Shown one piece after another: positions 46,145 to 54,506 of a stretch of DNA of 64,000 bases. Position numbers and translations under genes: made by a program. The notes beneath the pieces are model-generated. The model did not search any database. It had not been told where the DNA came from and saw only the letters and a list, made by a program, of their open reading frames with translations. Within the stretch, counting starts at the first letter, position 1. Each line of letters begins with the position of its first letter. This DNA is from Candidatus Binatus soli (GTDB lineage Bacteria; Desulfobacterota; Binatia; Binatales; Binataceae), in NCBI GenBank assembly GCA_002479255.1, contig DLMJ01000037.1, positions 1 through 64,000 of the forward strand, in the 5' to 3' direction.

Positions 46145-46242
46145 TCATCCTGAGCGAAGCGAAGGCACCCGAGTCTCCGCGGTCGCGCACCTTTTTCTCC
46201 GTCATCCCGAGCGGAGTCTGCGCAGTCGAGGGACCCCGGATC
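46145..46242. repeat. CATCCTGAGCGAAGCGAAGG-type dispersed repeat, two units
   Basis: CATCCTGAGCGAAGCGAAGG (46145-46164) and GTCATCCCGAGCGGAGTCTG followed by CGCAGTCGAGGGACC (46201-46235) belong to a repeat type seen in many unrelated bacterial genomes. A third partial copy, GTCATTCCGAGCGA, lies near 13287. Their function is unknown. Confidence 0.75.
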
Positions 46243-46544
46243 TTTTTCTTCGGCGTGCGCAGTGGCAGGCACCGTGGGAGAGACGACAGAATCGGCGCCG
46301 GATTGGTCGGAGCGCCCTCGGAAGTTTGAGCATCCGGGGGTAGTCGGCGCATACTTTGCTGCGTGACGCGGCCTATTTTAGACAGCGAGCCGCCGCCTTA
46401 TATCTCTCCCGTGAAATCTGCACCCTGACCCGCGCGGGAAGCGCGGCCTCTCCCGCAACAGAGCGGTCTGGTAAGAAGTCGCTCGGAACGCAACATTCTA
46501 ACTGGGGCGAAGTAATCCTTGGAGCTTCACTCTTCCCTCACCCC
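46243..46544. other. gene-free part of the mnmE-mnmG gap
   Basis: About 300 bases without a credible gene. Around 46424-46456, GACCCGCGCGGGAAGCGCGG followed by CCTCTCCCGCA is a partial copy of the CCCTCACCC...CTCTCCC repeat type seen inside the GT39 gene near 61876. The rest shows nothing I can name. Confidence 0.5.
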
Positions 46545-46640
46545 TTCTAACAGGGCGAAGCCCGCATCTTCTCTTCTTACTAAGGTGCAGGGGTTACCCC
46601 TGCCCAAGGAAGCGCGAAACCCACGGCGGGTTTCGCATAC
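46545..46640. repeat. composite palindromic repeat, copy B
   Basis: TTCTAACAGGGCGAAGCCCG, then GTGCAGGGGTTACCCCTGCC and GAAACCCACGGCGGGTTTC in the same order as at 37678-37787. The blocks are nearly identical; the spacer between block 1 and block 2 differs in length. Confidence 0.9.
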
Positions 46641-46711
46641 AATGAAGTTCTCCCGTTGCTCCCCTGCGTACGCGCGCGATGTGCGGCGAGTCAGACAATC
46701 GCGCACCCCTG

Positions 46712-48100
46712 CTATTTGCCGATGCAGAAGTCGCGGAAGATGGCGTCTAAGACGTCGTCCGTGCTGACTTCGCCGGTGATCGATCCGAGCGCGCCGGCCG
46801 CGACCATTATGTCAACCGCGACGATCTCCGGCGGCATCAGCGAGAGCGCGGATGAGCGGGCGTTCTTGAGCGCTCCCAGAGCTATCGAGAGCGCATCGCG
46901 ATGCCGCTCGCGGGAGATTGCGATTCGATCGTTGGAGGAAGGCGCGGACGGGGAGACGAGGGCGGCGATTATTTTTGTCAGCTCGGCGCGCAGAGCGGCG
47001 GCTTCGTCGAGGGTTATCGCGGAGAACGGCAGGATCGGAATGTTCAAGCCGTGCTCGCGAAGATCGCCGGCGGCGATCGCAGCGGGAAGATCGCGCTTGT
47101 TCAGGATCGCCAGTCCCGGGCGGCCGGCGGTCAGGCGAATCACGTCGAGATCCGCGGATTCGAGCGGCCGCGACGAATCGAACATCGCGATCAGCAGGTC
47201 CGCGTCGCGCGCCGAGCGCATCGTGCGCTCGATTCCGATTCGCTCGACGTCATCGCTCGAATCGCGCACACCCGCGGTGTCATTGAGAACGAGCGCGTAG
47301 GGGCCAAGCTGGACCGAGTCCTCGATCACGTCGCGAGTGGTGCCGGCGATCGCTGTGACTATTGCGCGATCAGCGCCAAGCAATAGATTTAGAAGGCTCG
47401 ACTTGCCGGCGTTGGGCTTGCCGACGATGGTGGCGCGCACCCCGTCGCGCATCAGGAGGCCGCGCGCAAAGCTGTCGTGCAGAACGGCAACGTCGGCGAT
47501 GAGGCGCTCGATTTCCGCGCCGACCTCGCGCCGCGACGGGAGGCGGATGTCTTCGTCGGAGAAATCGATTTCGACTTCGAGATGCGCGCGAATTGCGACC
47601 ACCTGGGCGCGAAGCTCGGCGACGCGTGCGGAAAGTGCGCCTGAGAGTTGCTCTATCGCGATCGCGAGCCCGGATTCGCTGCGCGCGCCAACAATATCGG
47701 CGACGGCCTCGGCCTCGGCGAGATCGATTCGGCCGTTTAAAAACGCGCGGCGGGTGAATTCGCCCGGCTCGGCCATCCGCGCGCCCGCGTCGAGCGCGAG
47801 CGCCACGATGCGGCGGACAACGAATGGACCGCCGTGGCATTGGATTTCGGCGACATCCTCGCCCGTCAGGCTGGCAGGATGCGGCATCACGAATGCGAGC
47901 GCGCGATCGATGCGGGCGCCGGTGGCAGGATCGACGACGTCGCCCAGGCGTATCGTTCGGGGCGTGCGTTCGGCGCAATGCGCCGGGTGAAAGATCGCGT
48001 CGAGGATATCGAACGCGCGCGGACCGGACAGGCGGACGATCGCGACGGCGCCGATTCCCGGTGCAGTGGCGGGCGCAACGATCGTGTCGGCGGCGTACAT
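46712..48100 (-). CDS. mnmE: tRNA modification GTPase MnmE
   Basis: 462 residues. The N-terminal tetrahydrofolate-binding domain starts AADTIVAPATAPGIGAVAIV with RLSGPRAFDI. The helical domain follows, then the inserted G domain: IVGKPNAGKSSLLNLLLG, IAGTTRDVIED (switch), NDTAGVRDS and ILNKRDLP. The C-terminal Cys motif is FCIGK, with the reactive cysteine in place. The start is put at 48100 because the protein then begins MYAADTIVAP; ATG 48121 would add seven residues. It works with MnmG downstream. Confidence 0.95.
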   Translation of the reverse strand: MYAADTIVAPATAPGIGAVAIVRLSGPRAFDILDAIFHPAHCAERTPRTIRLGDVVDPATGARIDRALAFVMPHPASLTGEDVAEIQCHGGPFVVRRIVALALDAGARMAEPGEFTRRAFLNGRIDLAEAEAVADIVGARSESGLAIAIEQLSGALSARVAELRAQVVAIRAHLEVEIDFSDEDIRLPSRREVGAEIERLIADVAVLHDSFARGLLMRDGVRATIVGKPNAGKSSLLNLLLGADRAIVTAIAGTTRDVIEDSVQLGPYALVLNDTAGVRDSSDDVERIGIERTMRSARDADLLIAMFDSSRPLESADLDVIRLTAGRPGLAILNKRDLPAAIAAGDLREHGLNIPILPFSAITLDEAAALRAELTKIIAALVSPSAPSSNDRIAISRERHRDALSIALGALKNARSSALSLMPPEIVAVDIMVAAGALGSITGEVSTDDVLDAIFRDFCIGK

Positions 48101-48138
48101 TGAAGAGAGAGGGTAGAACATAACTTAATTCAATGTGA

Positions 48139-48300
48139 AACCCACCGTAGGTGCAGGGCTGAGCCCTGGCCGTGGCGACGGCAGCGCAGTGTTAAGACCC
48201 GTTGGCACGGGAGGCCAGTATCAAGACGTTAGCAGGGGCTGCGCCCGCCAACGGCGGGCGGCCTTAACATTGGGTGCAGGGGTCACCCCTGCCGGAACGC
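48139..48300. repeat. palindromic repeat cluster between mnmE and the DUF952 gene
   Basis: Blocks: GTGCAGGGCTGAGCCCTGGC (48151-48170), GGCGACGGCAGCGCAGTGTTAAGACC (about 48174-48199), CCGTTGGCACGGGAGGCCAG (from about 48199), the GCCCGCCAACGGCGGGCGGC block (48244-48263), and GTGCAGGGGTCACCCCTGCC (48275-48294). This cluster joins unit types seen singly elsewhere. Confidence 0.85.
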
Positions 48301-48314
48301 GGGATCGTAACTCG

Positions 48315-48671
48315 ATGATAGTGCATATCGTCAAGCGGATTGAGTGGGCGGATGCCGTCGAGCGGGGGACGTATGCGCCGGCGAGCTTGCGCGCGGAAGG
48401 GTTTATCCATTGCTCGACGGTCGCGCAGGTGGTCGATACTGCGAACAGGTTTTATCGCGGGCAGAAGGGGCTCGTTGTCGTGTGTATTGACGAGCGGCGG
48501 CTGAAGGCAGAGCTGAAGTACGAGGCTGCTGCGGCGGCGCATGGTGAAGCGGCGGGCGAGACGTTTCCTCATCTGCACGGAGAGCTGAACGTCGATGCGG
48601 TCGTGCGGGTGGTCGAGTTGCCGTGCGAGGCGGATGGATCGTTTCGATTGCCCGATGAGATGCGGGCGTAG
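48315..48671 (+). CDS. DUF952 family protein
   Basis: 118 residues. IVHIVKRIEWADAVERGTYA, then EGFIHCSTVAQVVDTANRFY and FPHLHGELNVDAVVRVVEL are the three conserved blocks of DUF952, a small fold of unknown biochemical role related to ADP-ribosyl-type folds by some structural proposals. It is flanked by repeat sequence on both sides. No operon partner. There is no strong Shine-Dalgarno sequence before the ATG. Confidence 0.88.
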   Translation: MIVHIVKRIEWADAVERGTYAPASLRAEGFIHCSTVAQVVDTANRFYRGQKGLVVVCIDERRLKAELKYEAAAAAHGEAAGETFPHLHGELNVDAVVRVVELPCEADGSFRLPDEMRA

Positions 48672-48745
48672 AGCAGGGGCCAGACTCTGCACCTACTCGA
48701 GCGAGGTGCGGACTCAGTATTTCACTATTTCACTGTTTCACCGTT

Positions 48746-49594
48746 TCACTCGCGCCTGAATTTGGCCTGGCGTTCGGCCTCGAGTGCGTCAGCCGCCTCG
48801 CGGGATGGAGCCACGGGCATCCATCCCTTGGTGTAGTCGGTATCCTCCCAGGTTCGATCGTTGGGATCCCAGACATAGGGCAACTCGACGATTGTCGCGG
48901 GAGAACTGATGGCGGCGAACGCGCGCATCGCATCGGTCACGATCCGGCGCTGCAATTCGGGTTGATTGGGCGGGCCGGTCTGATGACCCAGGGGAAAATT
49001 GACGAACACCGCGCGCGGCGGTTTTACCGACCGGGTGATGTCGAGCGCCGACGTCATGCAGAGCGTGGGAATTCCCGCTTCTTCCACCGCGCGTGCTATC
49101 AGTCCAACGGACTGATGGCAGACGGGTCATGCGGGGACGAGGAAGAAGGCGTCGGCGTGGGCGCGTTTGAGCTCGTCGACAATTTGCGGAGCAAGTTCAT
49201 CGCGGACCTTGCGCGCCGAATAAATTCCACCCATGAAGCTGAACGCGGGATCGACGAGTCTGCCGATCACGCCGGCCGCTTCGAGCTCGCGCATCCGCTC
49301 GAGCGGGAAGACGCAGTTGGCGTCGCGCTCGGCGTCGCCGGTGGGATAGCCGAAGTGCCATACGCTGAGTTCGTCGGGTCGCGCGTGAATGGGGATGCGA
49401 CGATACGACGCGTCCTCGCGATGGAAGCGCGGCTGATCGCGATACATGATCCCGCCCGAACTGATCATGGCGATTGCGCACTCGGCGACCGGCTTGGTCA
49501 GCGGCGTGAACGGCGTCGATTCGTTTTCGACCCATCGGTAGGGAGTGAAGTCGCTGTAGAGATCGCGAGTCCGTGGAATGTATGCGACCGGCAT
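48746..49594 (-). CDS. GrdB-like selenoprotein (glycine/sarcosine/betaine reductase selenoprotein B family) with in-frame UGA
   Basis: 282 residues when the TGA at 49127-49129 is read as selenocysteine (residue 156). The frame continues without change on both sides: KRAHADAFFLVPA, then U, then PVCHQSVGLIARAVEEAGIP. The Sec-x-x-Cys arrangement (UPVC) and the following PPRAVFVNFPLGHQTGPP match the family in which this position is Sec or Cys. The upstream half, with MISSGGIMYRDQPRFHRED, WHFGYPT and NCVFPLERMRELEAAG, is likewise family-like. A perfect 8-bp hairpin lies 10 bases after the UGA. ATG 49594 is chosen; GTG 49606 is possible. Substrate unknown; a thiol/selenol redox or C-N bond reductase is likely. 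It would be mis-annotated as two genes without recoding. Confidence 0.88.
49098..49116 (-). promoter_or_regulatory. candidate bacterial SECIS hairpin
   Basis: On the minus strand ATCAGTCC and GGACTGAT pair perfectly (8 bp) around a GTT loop. The stem begins 10 bases after the UGA and the apex is about 20 bases downstream, within the window bacterial SelB-dependent elements occupy. The stem also encodes family-conserved residues (HQSVGLI), so coding constraint cannot be excluded as its cause. Confidence 0.7.
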
Positions 49595-49653
49595 GGCGTG
49601 TCTCACTCTTTCACTGTTTCACATTCTTAGTCTACGACGGTCGCCGAAGCCGG

Positions 49654-50664
49654 CTACTTCAAACGTGGTAACACCTCGGCGCCGAATCTGTCGAGCGAGC
49701 GCCGAGCCTTGGCGGGATCGAGTCCCGGCAACTGCATCACGACGATCAGCTCGGTCATCGGAGTCGAAGCGAGTACTTGTTCGAGCTTTGCGGCGACTTC
49801 GGAGGCCGTTCCGAGCACGCTGGTGCGTCTAAGCCGGTCCGGGTCGGGACGAATCAGCACCTTGCTCTGGTCGGTGGTGCCGGCGGCAGCCGAGAGCCAT
49901 AGCCCGTAAAGCTCGGCCTGGTACATGAGCGCGTCGCGGGTGTCGCGCCACGCCTGTTCCTCGCTGTCGGCGACGTAAACCACGCGGCTGTTCACGATAC
50001 TGTAGCGGGCGGGGTCCTTGCCGGCGGCTTTGAGCGCCTCCAGATAGATGCCGACTTCCCTGCGGCCGCCGACGCATGCGAACGAGAGATCGAGCTCGGC
50101 GGCGCGCCGAATCGCTTTGGCCGCGCCGGCGCCCCACAGCAACTCGGGATGCGGCTCCGTTACGGGCCGCGGCAGCACGCGCACGTCGCGGAACTTGAAA
50201 TACCTGCCGTCGAAACTGAATCGCTCACCGCTCCACGCAAGCTTGAGGATCTCGATGGTCTCGAGCGTGCGGCCCAATCGCTGTGCGCGCGGCACGCCGA
50301 AGCCCTCGAACTCCTCGGCCCGATAGCCCAGGCCAATTCCGAGCCGGAGCCGGCCGCCCGAGACTACATCGACGAAAGCCGCGTCCTCAGCAAGCTTCAG
50401 CGGATGATAAAACGGCGCCAGCAGGACGAAGGTGCCGATGGCGACGCGGGTCGTGCGCGCCGCGATGGCAGCCGCCGCGGGCATCAGTGCGGGCAGATAG
50501 CCGTCGTCGGTGAAATGATGCTCGGTGAGCCAGATGGAATCGAAGCCGAGCTGCTCGGCGATCTCTGCCTGTGCGAGCGATTCGCGGTACAGATCGCGAA
50601 AAGACAGCGTCGAGCCCGGAGGATTGCGGAAATCGAGCTGATAACCAACTTTCACCTTGCGCAC
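49654..50664 (-). CDS. luciferase-like (LLM) flavin/F420-dependent oxidoreductase
   Basis: 336 residues, TIM-barrel of the bacterial luciferase family. Conserved stretches: FDSIWLTEHHFTDDGYLPAL, RVAIGTFVLLAPFYHPLKLAEDAA, GGRLRLGIGLGYRAEEFEGFG and RPVTEPHPELLWGAGAAKAI. The cofactor may be FMN or F420; no cofactor-specific motif decides this. Such enzymes are abundant in lipid- and xenobiotic-degrading soil bacteria. The divergent and neighbouring genes give no pathway. Confidence 0.88.
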   Translation of the reverse strand: MRKVKVGYQLDFRNPPGSTLSFRDLYRESLAQAEIAEQLGFDSIWLTEHHFTDDGYLPALMPAAAAIAARTTRVAIGTFVLLAPFYHPLKLAEDAAFVDVVSGGRLRLGIGLGYRAEEFEGFGVPRAQRLGRTLETIEILKLAWSGERFSFDGRYFKFRDVRVLPRPVTEPHPELLWGAGAAKAIRRAAELDLSFACVGGRREVGIYLEALKAAGKDPARYSIVNSRVVYVADSEEQAWRDTRDALMYQAELYGLWLSAAAGTTDQSKVLIRPDPDRLRRTSVLGTASEVAAKLEQVLASTPMTELIVVMQLPGLDPAKARRSLDRFGAEVLPRLK

Positions 50665-50836
50665 GATTCACCTTTTTCAGGGACTTTCCACTACCGTTAC
50701 CCCATGTCGCCTGCGCGCCCGTTGGCACGGGGAGCCAGTGTTAAGACGCGCTCCGTTCTCGCGCGGCCGAACGTACAGACTAACGTGCAGATGAGCACAA
50801 GCATGCAAAGAGCTTGCGCCGCCGTCGCAACGGCTC
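50665..50836. repeat. gene-free gap with a repeat fragment
   Basis: CGCCCGTTGGCACGGGGAGC (50717-50736) then CAGTGTTAAGACGCGCTCCG (50738-50757) matches fragments of the repeat cluster at 48180-48220 and the one near 46040. No gene is seen in the remaining bases. Confidence 0.7.
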
Positions 50837-51616
50837 TCAACGCGCGGCGAGACCGCCGTCAACAATCAATTCCGTGCCGGTGATATAGGACGCGTCGTCG
50901 GAGAGGAGAAAGACGATCGCATTTGCGATCTCCCACGGCGTTCCCTGCCGGCGCATCGGGATTCGCGTGGCGACGGCGCTCTCGCGATCGCCGATCAGCC
51001 GGCGCACCATCGAGGAATCGATCAGCCCGGGCAGGATCGTGTTGACGCGGATGTTGTCGCGCGCGTGCGAAACCGCGGCCGAGCGTGAAAGCCCCAGCAG
51101 CGCGGCCTTGGTCGCCTCGTAGGAAATCTGCGAGTTGCTGCGCAGCGCGGCCAGCGACGAAACGTTGACGATCGCGCCGCCGCCGGCCTTTGCGATCTCG
51201 GGCACCGCGTAGCGCATCATCAGGAAGTGGCCGCGAAGGTTGACGGCCAGCATCGTGTCGAACTGCGCGGTGGTGGTTTTCAACAAGTTGCCGCCGACGG
51301 CGATTCCGACGTTGTTCACCATCAGATGGAGCGCGGAGAACGCGCGTATGGTCGCCTCGACGGCGCCGCGGCATTGCTCCTCGATGCTCACGTCGGCGGC
51401 GACCGCTTCGGCGCGTCCACCCTCGTCGCGAATTGCGGCGGCGGTCTGATCCGCGAGTTCGAGCGATCGATCGGCGACCATCACGGCCGCGCCTTCGCGC
51501 GCGCACACTATCGCGGTGGCGCGACCGTTGCCGATGGAGAGTTTCTCACCCGCTTTCGCAGGCCCGTCTGCGCCGCCTCCGACGATTAACGCTACTTTGC
51601 CCGTCAGACGAGCCAT
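50837..51616 (-). CDS. short-chain dehydrogenase/reductase with expanded cofactor loop
   Basis: 259 residues. Rossmann fold: LTGKVALIVGGGADGPAKAG, then GNGRATAIVCAREGAAVMVADRS, VNNVGIAVGG (NNAG-equivalent), the catalytic Ser in IVNVSSLAAL, YEATKAALL (Tyr-x3-Lys), and a typical DGGLAAR end. The usual TGxxxGIG is replaced by GGGADGPAKAGEKLSIGNG, an insertion of about ten residues in the nucleotide-binding loop. The cofactor preference cannot be assigned. ATG 51616 is selected over 51628 to fit the family start MARLTGK. Confidence 0.88.
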   Translation of the reverse strand: MARLTGKVALIVGGGADGPAKAGEKLSIGNGRATAIVCAREGAAVMVADRSLELADQTAAAIRDEGGRAEAVAADVSIEEQCRGAVEATIRAFSALHLMVNNVGIAVGGNLLKTTTAQFDTMLAVNLRGHFLMMRYAVPEIAKAGGGAIVNVSSLAALRSNSQISYEATKAALLGLSRSAAVSHARDNIRVNTILPGLIDSSMVRRLIGDRESAVATRIPMRRQGTPWEIANAIVFLLSDDASYITGTELIVDGGLAAR

Positions 51617-51728
51617 GATTTGCCCCATTCAACGTCGGCAGCGTGTATCGTTCGCATAGCTGCGGCATTAGCGCGGGCCTATGCGCTGCGTCAAGAGAAC
51701 CCGGGAACGACAGCGCCCCAGGGGTCTT

Positions 51729-52316
51729 CTATGATGCGTTGATTGCGGGATGCTGCGTCTTCAGGATAGAGCCGCAGGCTGCGATGGCATCGAGGACGCC
51801 GTCGGCGACGCGGCCGGCTTTCACGGTTGCCAGGAATTCATCGACGATTTTGTTCCAGGCTCCGGCAGGCGCCAAGGCGTGGGTTTCGTGGTCGGCGACG
51901 ATCTCCACGTAACGCTCGCCGAGCGACACGAACAACAGGATTCGGTGCTGCTGCTGCGGATTTGCCGTCACATGCGCGTCGAATTCGCGATGCGCGAGTT
52001 GCCGGGCGTGAGCGTGCTTGACCCGCTCCGGTACAATCCAGAGCCGGATCGGAAGCCAGTCGAGCAGCAGCGTCATCACAATCAGGAACCACAGTTGGAT
52101 CGCGATCATGGTGCGGCTCGCGATATCGGGCCGGAGCAGACTCACGAACCCGCCTAGCACCAGCGCCCCGATCGCCGCCCATGAGACAGGATAGAGCGAA
52201 TAGCGATCGCTGACGCGCGTCACTACGACGCAAAGATTTGCCGCAGTGCTTCGACCGATCTCGGTGATCGCGGCGTCGATACGTTCGTGCTCCTCGGGTG
52301 TGAATGGACTCTTCAC
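51729..52316 (-). CDS. TPM-domain protein (second gene of LemA/TPM operon)
   Basis: 195 residues. FTPEEHERIDAAITEIGRST with LCVVVTRVSDRY is the TPM-domain start; two helices (about 40-58 and 69-88) follow, and the C-terminal half has LFVSLGERYVEIVADHETHAL, found in the membrane-anchored TPM subfamily (COG3762-type). The GTG at 52316 is preferred: the frame upstream overlaps the first TPM gene out of phase. It starts about 10 bases after the stop of that gene. Probably part of a membrane complex with LemA, whose role is unclear. Confidence 0.78.
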   Translation of the reverse strand: MKSPFTPEEHERIDAAITEIGRSTAANLCVVVTRVSDRYSLYPVSWAAIGALVLGGFVSLLRPDIASRTMIAIQLWFLIVMTLLLDWLPIRLWIVPERVKHAHARQLAHREFDAHVTANPQQQHRILLFVSLGERYVEIVADHETHALAPAGAWNKIVDEFLATVKAGRVADGVLDAIAACGSILKTQHPAINAS

Positions 52317-52326
52317 TGTATCGCAC

Positions 52327-53151
52327 TCACCAGCTTCCCGAAGCGCCTCCGCCACCGAAAGATCCACCTCCTCCCGAGAAGCCTCCGCCGCCACCGGAAG
52401 ATCCTCCTCCATAAGAAGATCCTCCGCTCGAATCCCAGCCATGGCTGCCGTCATGCCGAAACTTGCCACGTCCTGAAATGAGTCCCAACAAAAGAAGCGA
52501 AGAGCCTATCAAAGGGAAAAGGAAGAATAACAATATAAAGGCCAATTCAAGGCCGCTTGGAGGTTTGCCTCTATTGGAAACTGCGGGATTGAACTGACCT
52601 TCGCCCGGCGATGTCGCCGGTTCGCCTATCCCGGCGGGATTACCCCCGAGCACCTGGAGCATCGACGTGGCGCCCGCTAGGACGCCGGCGTTGTAGTCTC
52701 CACGCTTGAAGCTTGGCAGGATGTAGTTGTCGATTATCGTGCGGGTGATCGCGTCGGTAAGTTCTCCTTCGAGGCCGTAGCCGACCTCGATGCGAACTTT
52801 GTGCTCCTTGGGCGCCACGATGAGCAGCGCACCGGTGTTCGAGCCTTTCTGCCCGATGCCCCAGTGGCGACCGAGCTGATAGCCGTAATCCTCGATGGGA
52901 TATCCCTGGAGCGAATCGAGCGTGACCACCACGACTTGTTCGCCAGTTGCGCGCTCGTGCGCGGCCAGCATGCCGGTGAGTTGGCCCCGGGTGTGAACGT
53001 TCAGGACGCCCGCATCATCGACGACTCGACCCGTGAGCGGCGGGAATTTCGGTTCGGAGGCGAGCGCTGGTGACGCGAGGATCAGCAGAAGAATGAGCAG
53101 TGCCCATGCCGTCGTGGCGCCACTGTCCTCCCATGCGCAGCGAGTGCGCAT
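52327..53151 (-). CDS. TPM-domain protein YgcG-like, exported, with Gly/Ser tail
   Basis: 274 residues. Signal peptide LLILLLILASPALASEPK, then TPM domain with LTGRVVDDAGVLNVHTRGQL, VVVTLDSLQGYPIEDYGYQLG, and GVGLLVAP-type strand ALLIVAPKEHKVRIEVGYGLEG. A membrane helix follows (ELAFILLFFLFPLIGSSLLL), then a low-complexity Gly/Ser-rich end (GGGGGFSGGGGSFGGGGASG) common in YgcG proteins. The start overlaps the LemA stop by one base (TAATG), so the genes are coupled. Confidence 0.88.
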   Translation of the reverse strand: MRTRCAWEDSGATTAWALLILLLILASPALASEPKFPPLTGRVVDDAGVLNVHTRGQLTGMLAAHERATGEQVVVVTLDSLQGYPIEDYGYQLGRHWGIGQKGSNTGALLIVAPKEHKVRIEVGYGLEGELTDAITRTIIDNYILPSFKRGDYNAGVLAGATSMLQVLGGNPAGIGEPATSPGEGQFNPAVSNRGKPPSGLELAFILLFFLFPLIGSSLLLLGLISGRGKFRHDGSHGWDSSGGSSYGGGSSGGGGGFSGGGGSFGGGGASGSW

Positions 53152-53753
53152 TAGAATTTGACCTGGGGTACCTGTTGGGCTTGCTCGGTGATCGTGAAAG
53201 TCTCGCGGACTTTGAGATCAGGATAGAGGATCGATGCTACCCATCGTCCTGGAATGGTCCTGAGCATGGTGTTGTAGTTCTGCACGGCGAGAATGTAATC
53301 GCGGCGTGCCACGGCGATTCGATTCTCGGTGCCCTCGAGCTGCGATTGAAGAGCGAGGAAATTCTGATTGGACTTGAGATCGGGGTAGGCCTCGGCTACC
53401 GCAAGCAGCCGGCCGAGCGCGCCGCTGACGGCAGCCTGATTCTGCTCGAACTCGTGAAACGCCTGCGGGTTCGAGAGAATGTCCGCTGGAAGCTGCATCT
53501 GGGTGGCCTTTGCGCGAGCCTCGATCACCTGGGTCAGCACCTGCTGCTCTTGGTGAGCATAGCCCTTGACCGTCTCGACGAGGTTCGGGATAAGGTCGGC
53601 CCGCCGCTGATATTGGTTCAGCACTTCGCTCCAGGCGGCCTTTACCTGCTCGTCGAGGGTCGGGATCTTGTTGATGCCGCATCCCGCCAGCCCCCCGAGC
53701 ACTAACACGAAAGTCACCAGGCGAGTCAGCGCTCGAAAGTATTTCAACCGCAT
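53151..53753 (-). CDS. LemA family lipoprotein
   Basis: 200 residues. Lipoprotein signal peptide with a lipobox: FVLVLGGLAGCGINK, so Cys is expected near residue 23. The LemA domain: DEQVKAAWSEVLNQYQRRADLIPNLVETVKGYA and LDLKSNQNFLALQSQLEGTE-like PDLKSNQNFLALQSQLEGT. LemA/TPM pairs are widespread; their function is not settled. ATG 53753, after AAGGAG, is chosen because it begins the signal peptide. First gene of a three-gene operon with two TPM proteins. Confidence 0.93.
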   Translation of the reverse strand: MRLKYFRALTRLVTFVLVLGGLAGCGINKIPTLDEQVKAAWSEVLNQYQRRADLIPNLVETVKGYAHQEQQVLTQVIEARAKATQMQLPADILSNPQAFHEFEQNQAAVSGALGRLLAVAEAYPDLKSNQNFLALQSQLEGTENRIAVARRDYILAVQNYNTMLRTIPGRWVASILYPDLKVRETFTITEQAQQVPQVKF

Positions 53754-53864
53754 CAAAGCGACTCCTTCCTGAAGCTGCGGCATTAGCCGGGCCTATGCGC
53801 TGTGTCAAGAGAACCCGGGAACGACAGCGCCCGAGGGGCAGCAGCAGCGGCGCGTCCGGCGCGG

Positions 53865-54395
53865 TCAGGCGCCTTCGCGATTCTTGAAACGGTGATGCTG
53901 ATTTGGATCGGGCGGTACAGTCAGCATTTCACGGGAATAAATCTCGCCGAGATACTCGATCAGATTGCGCATCGAGACTACCGCCGTCGGACGGCCCGCG
54001 CCGTCAACCAGCGGAATGTGGCGGAATCCCTCGAGCACCATCTTGTTCAGCGCGAACGCCACATTTGCGTCGGCCGGGAGCGTGAACGGATCGGCAGTCA
54101 TCGACGCAGACACCGGAGCGTGGACGAGGTCGAGCGGCTGGGCCGCCACCTTCATCAGGATGTCGCGTTCGGTAAAGATGCCGGCGAGCCGATCGTTCTC
54201 CATGATCAGGACGCACGAGCGCCGCTCCCGCTGCATCAGGTGAATTGTGTCGGCGAGAGTGGTCGAGGGAGGAACGATCAGCGGCGGCTGCGATACAACT
54301 TCGCTCAGCACCGTGTGAGCAAGGGCGGATTCAAGAATGGGTCCGGGATGTTCGTCGTCGAACACCCGAGCGCGGGGATCGTCTTCGCCAGACAT
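53865..54395 (-). CDS. two-CBS-domain protein
   Basis: 176 residues. CBS 1: VVSQPPLIVPPSTTLADTIH, RRSCVLIMENDRLAGIFTERDIL. CBS 2: MTADPFTLPADANVAFALNKMV, GFRHIPLVDGAGRPTAVVSMR. Such stand-alone CBS pairs bind adenine nucleotides and act as energy or ligand sensors. No enzyme domain is attached and the target is unknown. The gene is alone on its strand. Confidence 0.88.
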   Translation of the reverse strand: MSGEDDPRARVFDDEHPGPILESALAHTVLSEVVSQPPLIVPPSTTLADTIHLMQRERRSCVLIMENDRLAGIFTERDILMKVAAQPLDLVHAPVSASMTADPFTLPADANVAFALNKMVLEGFRHIPLVDGAGRPTAVVSMRNLIEYLGEIYSREMLTVPPDPNQHHRFKNREGA

Positions 54396-54506
54396 GATTG
54401 AGCCCTCCGATGCCGAAATTGTGCGATCACAGAGTCTAGACGGTTCTCCAGTTTAGGGCAAAGGGCGCGCCCGCTGCGCGTCAGGTTGCTCTTAAGAGAC
54501 GGTTGC

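Noticed and set aside
48746..49606. Pseudogene by nonsense mutation, or two separate small genes
   Set aside because: Strong family-like sequence on both sides in the same frame, the position being the known Sec/Cys site, and a hairpin at the right distance all favour recoding.
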